Part shown: positions 11,401-21,299 of the stretch, piece by piece
Layout: each line of letters starts with the position of its first letter
How positions within the stretch are numbered: the stretch's first letter is position 1
Assembly (NCBI GenBank): GCA_964030475.1
Contig: CAXIPT010000011.1
Span: 1,623,780-1,687,779, forward strand
Length of the DNA: 64,000 bases
Direction: 5' to 3'
Source of the DNA: Tethya wilhelma
Taxonomy: Eukaryota > Porifera > Demospongiae > Tethyida > Tethyidae
Position numbers and translations under genes: made by a program
The notes under the pieces: model-generated
Told to the model about the DNA's origin: nothing
What the model saw: only the letters and a program-made list of their open reading frames with translations
Databases searched by the model: none

Positions 11401-13279
11401 ATTTTATATTTACTATGCTTGGGAATTAATGGATTTATCTGATAATTTCTTTACAGATCAATTTGCAAAATCACTTATTAGTTTTGATACAGAAAGGCAC
11501 AATTTTCAGCTTCTTCTGGAATACCTGAAAGATTCAAACCTTTTACATCGCAGAGCATTTGTGTTGGTTGTAAGTGCTGTTTCACGTGCACTAAAAAGTG
11601 GCTTGTTGCTTTGCCGGCTTAGCTGTGAAGACCTCATAAAACCGTTGGAAAACAGTCTTGATTTCTTCCGTAAACATAATGAGCTATTTTCAAGTTTTTT
11701 CAAAAATTATCCTGAGATTATTAATGCAAGTGATTTTTCTAAATTATTGTATCCAGTAGTGAGTAATTTAGCTGAATGTAAGAGCTACACATCACCAAAT
11801 GAAACTGAATTAGTGAAGCTGAATGTGTTCTTGAATAATGAAGATCTTTTTAATCAAGATGCAGAATCTCCTGAATACACTGCATTCTATGAAGCAATTG
11901 CCCTACTTCATTCAGAACTAGGTTTGGAGAAAGAACACCTAGAAAATCATCGTCTTATACTGGAGCATGCCAGAAAGCAAATGGTAGATTGCAAACCTGA
12001 AACATGTAATTATTATACCATTGGTCAAGCCTACGTTAATAGTGGTGATTCTCATAAGGCTGTGGGCTTGTTGGAAAAATCTCTTGAACAAAGAGAGCAG
12101 CATTCACCACTTGACAGGGTGCACATACTAAGTACCTTACACGACCAATATTCTAAAATATCTGACAAGATAATGATCTTAGAAACAAAAAGTAGGCTTG
12201 AAACACTTCTGACTGAAGAGTTTTTAACTATTCCTGACATTGACTTTGCTCGTTGCAGGTGTATGGCTGTTTCTATTATCAATAAACTAAGAGAATTTAG
12301 TCTGAACACACAAGCACTAAAATTAGAAGAAAAACTTCTTCAAGTATATAGAACAATAAACATGCCACCTGAACAAACTGTGCCACTACAACAATCTTAC
12401 ATGGTAGTGAAACATCTATATGATGAGGGAAACTATACGAGTGCTGTGGATCTTGGACAATTTACATTGAACTCATTCTTGAATAATACAAATGAAACAC
12501 AGAGAGAAAATGTCAAACAGACTATATTGGAATTTCAATTGTTAATTGGTAAAGCCAAATATGATGGTGGAAATCATTCCAATGGACTAAATGACATTGA
12601 AGAAGTACTTATCAGTGTTTTTGCACAACAAGCCCCTGATAAAGAAATAGTTCAGTCTGCTTGTTGGTATCTGTTGTCACCTCAATTCAGTAAGTACGTT
12701 TACAAATGCTACCTTCCCACCATTACGCTGAACAAACTTCTTTCAATACCTTTAATAGTTGGTGAAGTTGTTCTCAAAATTCTATTTACTCCACCACTGG
12801 AAGTTAGGTTTCATAGTGAAGTTACTGATCAAAAATCTCTGAATGAATATAGTGCAGCCACTCCCATATCCACTACTCCAGAAGTCAGTTTCCTCTCCTC
12901 CTCAACTGAATTGTCTACCTCAAAGTCAGGTTACCGTAATGAGCTAGCTAATTTCCTTAAAGGGAAAATACTCTCCCCTGCCTATACTGAATTAAATGTG
13001 GTAAAGTATCCACTACACTTTTTCCTAAAACTTCTTAAGTATGCTTTTCATGTTATCCAAACAATTACTGAAAATCTAATTCTTCGAATTGTGATCAATG
13101 TGCTTTCTATCTGGATGCGACTTATCATCTTGTATTTCCAAAAAAAGTTTTTCTTTGCCACATCACAAGAAAGAGATGATATGATACGTAATGTTATATT
13201 GATTTTTTCAAATTATTGGTTCGTTATCTGGGGATATCTTTTGCTATTAAATTTATTTGTAATCCTAGATATGATTTAA
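8472..13279 (+). CDS. NLR-like unit 1: 2A signal exon + half Death exon + TM-NB-ARC exon
   Basis: The 2A exon is 8472..8658 (starts MLKCSQVRHD, hydrophobic helix, then GDVERNPGP) and ends in phase 1. The Death exon starts at 8870, but homology stops after the residues LSQLSDIE at 8976, so the second half of the domain is missing. Its apparent donor there is in phase 0 and does not match the next exon. The NB-ARC exon 10206..13279 is fully open (1023 residues): Walker A GSPGFGKST, Walker B NLIILDNCD, sensor LMTSRE, GNVPLAL, TPR-like AYVNSGDSHKAVGLLEKSL, and a hydrophobic C-terminal segment. Joining the 2A exon straight to the NB-ARC exon keeps frame (phase 1 to phase 1) and would give a Death-less product. 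Expressed structure is uncertain; the ATPase exon itself shows no damage. Confidence 0.75.
8625..8651 (+). other. 2A ribosome-skipping motif, unit 1
   Basis: Encodes GDVERNPGP, which fits the 2A consensus D-(V/I)-E-x-N-P-G-P. In known 2A peptides the ribosome fails to join the last Gly and Pro, releasing the upstream peptide and continuing with Pro. Here the upstream peptide would be the hydrophobic ~58-residue leader. Confidence 0.85.
9113..10173. mobile_element. ~1 kb interspersed element with a fold-back head
   Basis: 9113-9220 and 9428-9546 are near-perfect inverted copies (~110 bp each, outer ends ACAAGTAGTAAAAATTTC and its complement). The flank 9547-10173 is collinear with 53205-53845 and, in reverse complement, with about 63180-63640, and ends near 'cattcctactatacgtac'. 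The inverted-repeat head occurs again at 52408-53204. No ORF is present. The element occupies most of the intron ahead of the unit 1 NB-ARC exon and probably accompanies the loss of the second half of the Death exon. Confidence 0.7.
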
Positions 13280-13357
13280 ATGTATTTCTACTATGATTTA
13301 ATTGTATTAGTGAAACAAGGCATTCCCAATTTGGGCATAATTGTGACTACTTCTGAT

Positions 13358-13643
13358 TTAACACTTAGAGGATGTTACAAACTGGGGTGGATTTTGCCCC
13401 AATTAAAAAAATTATACTAATTTAATATTATAGTCATAGGTATATATGCCATTTTTCCTATTAATTTTTAGAAAGTTGTTTGCCTAGATTTGATCTCAAA
13501 AATTCACAAAAATTTAAATTCACATGACTTAATTAACTACAAATAACTAACTAGGAAGAATGTGGTTTTCCACTGATGGAAAACCATGTTTTCCCATAGA
13601 AAATGTACTCACAAATATGTGACAATTGTCCTCTAAGTGTTAA
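13358..13643. mobile_element. piggyBac-like MITE at a TTAA site
   Basis: The ends are TTAACACTTAGAGGA and the complement TCCTCTAAGTGTTAA, about 286 bp with both TTAA copies, and no ORF. The paralogous flank of unit 2 (about 25313-25330) reads 'gactacttctgatttaagc' with a single TTAA and no insert, so it serves as an empty site. TTAA duplication is the hallmark of piggyBac-superfamily insertion. Confidence 0.8.
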
Positions 13644-14330
13644 GCTCATTTTTATTTTTATTTTTGATCCCTCATTTTTGTCCACATCATGCATAAACTA
13701 TGATCGATGCATGGTCCAAACATTAAATTGTCAATGGTCTGTATATACAATGTCAGTACAACTTGCAACATATTTCTCTTAATTGGGTATAATATGGTTT
13801 TGTGCTCAATTGAGTTTACATAAAAATTATAGGCTATAGAAATTTGCCATGGGAGTAAATGGTATTTTGTGGTTAATGAAATACTCTAAAGGACATGTGA
13901 TGGTTGCTGCACCAATGGTTCAAGTCACTTTTCTGGTGATTACTGTAAACTTGTTGAGCTATAGGTATCTACTGTGGCTGCCCGGGCCAAGGCAACTGAT
14001 AATTAACCCTGGATCCAGACCTGCTACAGCAATTCAACAGGAGTGTAGATAGTTTCATTAATAGAATCAGGCACCCCAACATTGTGCTCTACTTAAAACC
14101 CTTGGAGATCAGTAGTAAATCTAGTCTGCAGCTGCATGGCTGGCCAGACTCTTCGTACGTATACAGGGAAGGAAGAGTCTGGCCAGCCAGACTATAATAG
14201 TAAATCATGCAGTATTGACTGGTTAGAGATCAGAACTTGAAAAAAAAGCCTAGTATATATAGTCCCTTCCTATATGTAGAGAACACAGTATAATCCTGAA
14301 ACACTCTATAAATAGATTATGCTATTTATA
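13644..14330. repeat. Unit 1 downstream flank, paralogous to 25250-25630
   Basis: The stretch around 13870-14095 ('atactctaaagg', 'gaatcaggcaccccaacatt') aligns with 25480-25620. The duplicated unit therefore extends at least 0.8 kb past the NB-ARC stop. A hairpin with 17-bp arms lies at 14138-14188 (arm GGCTGGCCAGACTCTTC). No supported gene. Confidence 0.6.
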
Positions 14331-14366
14331 AACCTACAGTTCAAATCCAAACGGATCCCTGGGTAC
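14321..14366 (+). pseudogene. Remnant of the BRO1-gene terminal exon and its acceptor
   Basis: 'tttataaacctacagttcaaatcc' matches the intron end and the first bases of the terminal exon seen at 7930-7960 and 20680-20700. Homology fades within about 30 bases. It marks where a BRO1 3' end once followed unit 1. Confidence 0.5.
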
Positions 14367-14384
14367 CCGCAGCATAGTCTATCG

Positions 14385-14440
14385 ACCTAGACCCATTTTT
14401 CGCTCTACTATGACTGACACGGCGAAAAATGGGTCTATAT
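14385..14440. repeat. Hairpin repeat with GACCCATTTTTCG arms
   Basis: The arms 'agacccatttttcg' and 'cgaaaaatgggtct' face each other around 'ctctactatgactgacacgg'. A related half-site ('accctatttttcgctccactatgac') occurs at 48652-48677. Probably a small fold-back element. Confidence 0.5.
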
Positions 14441-15074
14441 AGCAGATCTAGAGGTCGCTCTGCAACTGCAATATCATTAAAGCTCATAATTGACAATTAA
14501 GCTGGTCAAAACTAAAACGGTGGGTGCGAACATCCCACGTGCATCATTAGTAATTGATTGCGGTCACTGGTCTAGTCTGCTGACTCCTAGCAAGGCCGGG
14601 GCCACTGACACTGATACAGCGGTGTCAGTTCATGGCTTGTAGTGGTTGTGAACTTATAAAGGCCATACCAAATTGATTACATGTTTCACGGATAAAAGTT
14701 TCAATATGCACTGAGCCAAAAATAAATAAATAAATAAAAATAAAAGAAAGCCATTTTTAATAGCTAACTCTAAATAGTTTCAGTTAATATCCAAAGTGTG
14801 TCACTTAGAAGTATTTCTTAATTCCTGTAGCCATGTTCGAAGGATGCTTACAGTGGGGAGATTTCCCATCGCGAAAACAAATGCCATGGGGTACGGCGGA
14901 TTCTTTACCCAAACCACTGTACATGTATATACACTTGAACTCCTCAAAAAAATTAATACTGATGGATGCGCTAACTGGGACCACGTTTGGGTCAATGAAT
15001 TTCTCGTTGACAGCAATTTGCACCTTGCTTATCATTGCATCTTGCATTTCAAGCTTGGCCAACAGCATGCCAAN
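14441..15074. other. Unassigned segment ending at a single-N join
   Basis: Overlapping ORFs run in both directions between 14796 and 15073, the longest on the minus strand, but none resembles a family I know. The segment ends at N 15074, and homology to the BRO1 gene begins at the next base. It may be unrelated sequence joined in assembly. Confidence 0.35.
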
Positions 15075-18000
15075 AGATTTAGTTTTGACGAATTTATTCA
15101 CGTATGGTTTGCTGGGTGCATAGTACATGTACTGTATATACATATTATATGGCAGATTTAAATATGACTGCCAAAGTGTCAAATTAAAATCCCCGCAAAG
15201 ACAAACCAACTATCCCTTTCCTGTCATGTGACTATCACATGATCTCCCTCTCATACATTCAGGATAAAGTAGACAAGATGAAGCAGCAGAGAAAGATGCT
15301 AGTGGCTCAACTGAGAGACCAGGTCAACAGCGAAGACATCACCAAGACCATGGTCGGCCATCTTGGGTCGGACAAGGACACCTTCATCGCTGAGAGCATG
15401 AAGAGACATCGCGACGTGGCCGCCATCATCAGACAGAACCTCACGGCACAGGATAACATACTCACGTGAGTGTCATGTGACTGGCATGTAAGGATCATGT
15501 GACAGTTGACAGTGTACTGTGTGTACGTTTTTCAAGCCTGTATTGTGATGGTAGTACCAGTTTCTTACTATCTTTTATAACAAGAGTGTATACATAGCTC
15601 TACTTTGTTTGGGAATCGAAGTTGGGTTAAACTAGGATTTGTGCCATTATGATTAACTTGAAGATCGAGATCTTTGAAAATAATGTGGTTGTGATGCATT
15701 ATCATTCACAAAAATTGGTAAACTACTGTGGTTGAAGCTACATAATTATTGGTGTCTTTGTTTTTCTCTCTTCTCTCTCCAGAGCTGTGACTGACCTCAA
15801 TGCTCAGCAGGTCAAAGTGAGACAAGTTGTACAAGACTTGACTGAGCAGTAAGTTACAAGAAATTAAAAGTTTGTTAGATATACCGTTTATCTTCTAATA
15901 AATTCAGCACAAAGTAAACACATACAGTACACTGTATATTTGATGGAGTTTTAAAGATTAGTTCACGTGCTTGTGCCACGTATGCATGCTAATTGCATAC
16001 GATAGCACTCACACATAATACACATGATGACCTTTGCCAAAAAATAGAGGTAAATTTCAAAGTCTCGAGTCAGTAAAGGGTGCCGAATGATAACTGGTGC
16101 TGAATTTTTAGAATATGTACGGTATGTACTATGCTTATACTGCATGTATATACAATGTAGGCAGGAGACCATGTTCAAGTCACTGGTAAAAGCTGGCACC
16201 ATGTTTTCTGTTCTCCAATCCAAAATCAGGCAAGTTTTTGACAATGTACTGGCCTTCAATATGGTGACATCGTGATGATGTAATGTTGCCTTTACAGTGA
16301 GGGTCTAGCATTCTATGTTCGTCTCCATGAAAACGTATCCAAGCTGCTCAAGAAAATGGTGGAAGTTGTTGCCACAAGAAGCAGAGAAAGAGAGAACACC
16401 CTGAGGTATGGATTGTATGGATGTGTGCTGTAGATTGTGTGTGCATAAACTGTATTGTACATGTATAATTATGCATATTCATGTAGTAAAAAAAACTTTA
16501 TTTAAACTGTAACCAATGCATCCTTCTTTACATTCACAATAAAAAATGAAAATGGTATTTTTTGTGTGTGTGTGTGTGTTCAAAACTGACTCTATTTCCC
16601 TTTATTAACACCTACTGATCACAGGAGGACCCCCACTCCTGATCGTGGTCCCGGTACCCACTCGTCGACCCCTCCTCCCGTGTCCCCAACCCACGCCCCT
16701 CCCCCTGGACCCGCTCCACCAAGACCCCCGAAAAAAGCTGAACTAGCAGGCAATCCTCTTCCGTTTGAACAGCGAGTGTTGCCACCAGACTCTCACCAAG
16801 ATGGCGGCCAGGTTCATCCCCCTGGAGAGCAACAAACTGCTGTGGTACCACCACCACCATCAGGGGGTCATGAAAAGCCCCCTGGGGGTCCTGATTTGAC
16901 CTCTCCCCCCGTAATGCCCACAGCAGAGAGTCTTGGGGACCAGTTGAAAGAGTTACAAAGAATGCAAGCACTACAGATGAAGAGTTTGGGCCACGACGTA
17001 GCAGTTCCTGCACCATCTAGTGAAGTACCATCACAACCAGCTACATATCCTGTAACAGAAACACAAGTACCAAATGTTCAAATGCCACAAACTCCAAACA
17101 TTCAATTGTCACAAGGTGGTGTTGGTGATGGTGGTGGTACTGTGACAAACCAACTGCCTGATAGTCAGCAAGCTCCTTCGGTACAACCTGTTTTACAAGC
17201 TCAACAAGAGTACACTGTGCCCCAAACTGACGCTACACCTCACCTCGATCTTCAAAGTATGCCATCACAAATGCAACAACCGCTACCAATGACCATTGAC
17301 TCCAACCTGCCACCAGAAGTGAACCAAACACTCCTCAGTCTTCAGATGTTGCTGCAACCCCCAATGGACGACGATCAGCCGGCGAATCTCATGCAACCTT
17401 TACTACCCGATACACAAAACATACCACAACCAGAACAGCCGGTTCAACCTGCTGAACCTGGTCCTGTTAGACCACCAAAACCATCCCACCTTCAGTCGGA
17501 GCCTGTACCATTTCAGACCACAGGAGGAGGGTCACAGGTTTTAAGTCCGAGTGCTGATATCAATCCAATGCATGCTACAGAGGTAGTACCACCGGGACCA
17601 TCAGCTGTTGTAGATCAGAGTTCAGTTTTACATTCACAGCAACCCCCGTATGGTAGTCTACCCCCTGAGCATTTGCAGGGGGTCCCACAGAATGAAAATG
17701 TTGTTGTACCCCCTCAAGCTCAAATTCACACTGAAAATGTATCTGATATTGTCCCCCCTCAGGGAATACAGAGTGGGGTAGTACCCCCTCAATTAAATCA
17801 GGGGGTACCAAGTGAATTTGTGCCCACTCAACTTCAACAGGGGTTCCAAACAGAAAGTACATCATTACCTACTCAAATGCAACAGCCCAATCAAGAATCT
17901 GGTGGTTTAGGAGTCACACAAGAACAGATGGATTTGAATTCAATGCCCCCCTCAACAGGACAGGGGGCACCGAATTTCAACATCCCCCCACAAGTTGAAC

Positions 18001-20941
18001 CCTACAGAGCAATGTCAGTCTTTGGTGAAGAAAAACCTTCAGAAGAAAATTCAGAGCACCCTCAACCTATTTCACCACCAAGCATCATCCCGACCGTTTC
18101 ACAACCAGCTGCACCACAACAAGAACAAGTCCAACCTGTTGAACCGGTTCCTCCTGGCAGTGGACCATTTGTAAACGGAGGTGATAATACGGTAACAGTG
18201 AACACGCTGTCACGACCCATCACCTCTCCCGTTCAGAGTCTCAGTTCGGTGGGAGATGGAGTTATGAGTCCGACAGAGATGCATCGTAGTTTGGACCAAG
18301 ATGCTTCGCAATTTTCAAATATCAACGCTGAACCTGTGTTACCTGATCAACCTGTTTTACCGGTTATTTCAAACTCTAGTATACCATCAGTATATCCTAA
18401 TTACCAGCTTGAGTTGGAGGTGGATAATGAAGAGGAAGTCCCTGGAATTAGTAGCACTAATGAGCAAACTGTGATTGTATCTGCACCTCAAGATATAACT
18501 CCAAATGTTTCAATTTCATCCTCTCAGCATCCAACACAGCAACCACCCTCGGCTACCAGTAGTCTTGCTGAAAGTACACCTTCATCAATCACGTCTCGGA
18601 ATGAAGATCAAACTTTACCACCCGGTAGAGAAGAGACCCACCTGGAAACTTCTCAAATCGTCCCACCAACAACAATCCCCGACCGACCGTCGGCGTCTAT
18701 CGTCCCTCCACCTGGTGATGGTTACACTCTCCCCCCCAGACCGCCTAGACCGCCCGAGACTAGTGACCTACAACTGACACACGGCATTGATACCAATCTT
18801 CGTAGTCTACCAGAGCTACCAAGCTTGGGGGGGCCACCAAATTTTCCCGGCATGGGCCTACCCCCCGCACCTCTCAGTTTGCCAGCATTGAACTCTCTTT
18901 CGAAAGAGATTACGACTTCACTGGTCGGTGCACAGCCATCTCTGACTGGTGTTAATATGTCTGCAGATGTTAGTCGTTTGGAGGGTGAGATTGAGAGACA
19001 GAAGAAACAGATTGAAGAGCAGAAGAAGAGGCTTCAACAACAAGATGCTCTGGTCACAGAAAAGGCAAATCTGGCCGAAAACTATCGCCAACAGTTAACG
19101 ATGCTTCAGCAGCAGCTGGGACAACTTACCACACAGCAGCACAAACAGGAGCAAGAGAAAGTGGCTGCATCTGGACAGCAAGCTGTGCTGATGCAACTCC
19201 TTCAACAGCAGCAAGGGATGTTTTCACAACAGCAGGCACAGATAGAAAAATTGAGCCAGGTGATAGAATCTCACCAAAAGGAGCAGCAAGAAGTTGAGAT
19301 AAAACATAGACAAGCTCTTGCCGTCGAGCAAGAACAGAAGAGCAACTTACAAAGCCAGGTGTTGTCTTTGAACCAGGAGACCCAACGCCTTAACCAACAG
19401 CTTCAAGCTCAAGCACAGCAGTACCAGACACTCCAGTTACAAGTGTACCAATACCACACTCAGATACAAGAGAGGGACAAGCAGCTACTAGCTTTCAGAG
19501 ATCAACACAGAGAAATCGTACAAAAGTTGGAGCATAAACATCAAGAAAAAGTCTCGCAACTTGCTCACCAGATTCAAGAATTACAAGGTGTAGTGAAAAA
19601 GTTTCATGAGCAAAGAATACCACCTTCAATGCAGCAGCACCAACAGACACCGGGCCTGCCTCCACCATTGCAACCAATGTCTGCCAAACAGCCTCAGCAA
19701 CAACCGTTACAAACACCGTTGGTGCCTCAACAGTTTCCACAACAGCAGCAACCGAGACCTCCCAGTACCCCTCAACAGATGGGACAGTCCTCTGTACCCC
19801 CGTCTCCCGCTACACCACTGAGTCATCAGTCAATCGGCTCACAGCCACAAGGCATGAGATCAACAAATTATCCACCACAGGGTGGTCCAATTCCTACGTC
19901 ACAAGGTCACATTCCCATGTCACAGGGTCACATTCCAATGTCACAGGGTCAGATTCCTATGACACAGCAACAGCGTCCAAGTAGTAACATGAGTGCAGCC
20001 ACTAGTGGAGGTCAATGGGGTCATCAAGGCGGGCAGCCATTGCAGAGACAAACCAGTGAACAGTTTGGCAATAAACAATCGCAGCAAATGCCTGCAGGAC
20101 CACCTCAGCAGCAACAGCACATGATTCCTTCTCACTCTCAGTCTCAGCCTATGATTCCCAGCTCTCAGATGCAATCACAGCAGCCAGTCGTGTCACGAGG
20201 TCAGATGCACCATGTTCCTTCTGGTGGACAACAGCAACCACCCTCTTCTCCCTACGCAGGGAGACAACAACAGGTACCTCCACCAGGGAGCCAGATGAAC
20301 CCACGGACGATGACAGGTAGGTGTGTAAGTGTGTGTGAATGAGACACAATTAGCCTTGTTCCCAGGCTTTTTCCTTTTGTAAATCACAGTAAGGAATGAG
20401 AGAGTGGTCGGAAATGTCATGTGAATGATGTAGGGATAATATATGTGACCTTTGACCTCTGCCACAACCACCCCATTTGCAACCTCAAACCTCAGTCTAT
20501 CCTGAGGTTTGAAGTTACAAATGGTTACAAAACCTTTGTCATTATTGATCCATTTCTTAAGTGAAAAGTCAAAGAGAAGAGCATAGAAGCACAATAGTAT
20601 TGTATGACATTGTAGGAATTCCATTTCCTTAGGACAATCGGAGTACTTTTCCAATATTAGATTATTCCTTGTGTGCTATTTATACACTTACAGGTCAAAT
20701 CCAAACCCCTGGTCTGCCATCATCTCAGCAGCAGTACTCTCAACATCCTCCTCAGGGGGTACTGACCCCCCAGCAATACCAGGGGCCACAACAACAGCAG
20801 TTCCCTCAACCTTCAAGACCCCCTCCTAGTGGGGGGTCAGGACAACCTTTTTCACCAGGTCAACAGCTGCCATCACAGACCATGTTACCACCTGGTGTCC
20901 TGCCAGCACAGGCCTACCAGCAACAACACAGACAACAATAG
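15075..20941 (+). pseudogene. 5'-truncated second copy of the BRO1/HD-PTP-like gene (V-domain end, coiled coil, Pro/Gln-rich tail)
   Basis: Six exons, 15263..15465, 15783..15848, 16161..16229, 16298..16405, 16625..20316 and 20694..20941, match exons 17-22 of the full minus-strand gene with the same phases. They are preceded by intron sequence from 15075. The first exon encodes the DKVDKMKQQRKMLVAQL part of the V domain. The 3.7 kb exon encodes Pro/Gln-rich sequence flanking a coiled coil (roughly LEGEIERQKKQIEEQKKRL onward) and has an extra SQGHIPM-type repeat relative to the other copy. The terminal exon ends at TAG 939-941 with QQQHRQQ. All exons are open, but the BRO1 half and any start codon are absent, so on its own it is a truncated copy. 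Intron 3 uses a GC donor (CAG|GCAAGT). Identity to the other copy looks complete up to about 17.5 kb, then drops. Confidence 0.85.
20352..20480. repeat. CCCAGGCT-type fold-back element fragment in an intron
   Basis: 'agccttgttcccaggct', 'cacagtaaggaatgagagag' and 'gtgacctttgacctctgcc' match blocks of the larger palindromic element at 52575-52966. Only one arm is evident here. It lies in the last intron of the BRO1 gene copy and helps explain why this intron is longer than in the minus-strand copy. Confidence 0.5.
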
Positions 20942-21139
20942 CAGTCGTCAATGTTTGGCTGTTGAGTGCATGGTGTCAGTTTACTCTTAGGGTTTATCAA
21001 GTACTAGTATATTATTTTGTATGCAGATAATATGATTGTACAAGTGTATTGATTTCTTTTTAAGCTCTTATGATGGCATAATTTTGATATTCTGACATGC
21101 CCAAGGCAGAAGACGTTTACTAGTCTTTGTTGCATATGA

Positions 21140-21299
21140 ATATGACGACCATTACTCGAAACATGTAGAGAATGTGGGCGTTGCCCGAGACAGCAAGACA
21201 ACAGCTAGGCCTGAACATTTGGCGTATTTATCTCTCTGGAATATTGATATAGTCTTTATAGTTTTTTCTATACAGCTAGCCCTCCTACCACGGCCCGGT
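21140..21299 (+). promoter_or_regulatory. Conserved leader upstream of the 2A exon
   Basis: The blocks 'gttgcccgagacagcaa', 'tctctctggaatattg' and 'ctttatagttttttctatacag' recur ahead of the 2A exons of units 3 (25990-26106) and 4 (31668-31750, minus), and the first block also ahead of unit 1. The conserved 'ctatacag' just before MLKC could be a splice acceptor of a 5' non-coding exon. Promoter or 5' UTR function is inference from conservation alone. An in-frame ATG at 21174 exists in unit 2 only, so I start the protein at the conserved 21300. Confidence 0.45.

Noticed and set aside
14796..15209. Overlapping ORFs of 96-134 codons on both strands
   Set aside because: They cross N 15074, where unrelated sequence is joined to a BRO1-gene intron, and no family is recognisable.
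16612..17016. Minus-strand 134-codon ORF (and its twin at 39028-39432)
   Set aside because: Shadow of the Pro-rich exon, conserved only because the copies are identical here.
21174..21299. Upstream in-frame start (MGVARD...) for the unit 2 2A exon
   Set aside because: Not conserved in units 1, 3 and 4, and a conserved acceptor-like 'ctatacag' lies between it and MLKC.
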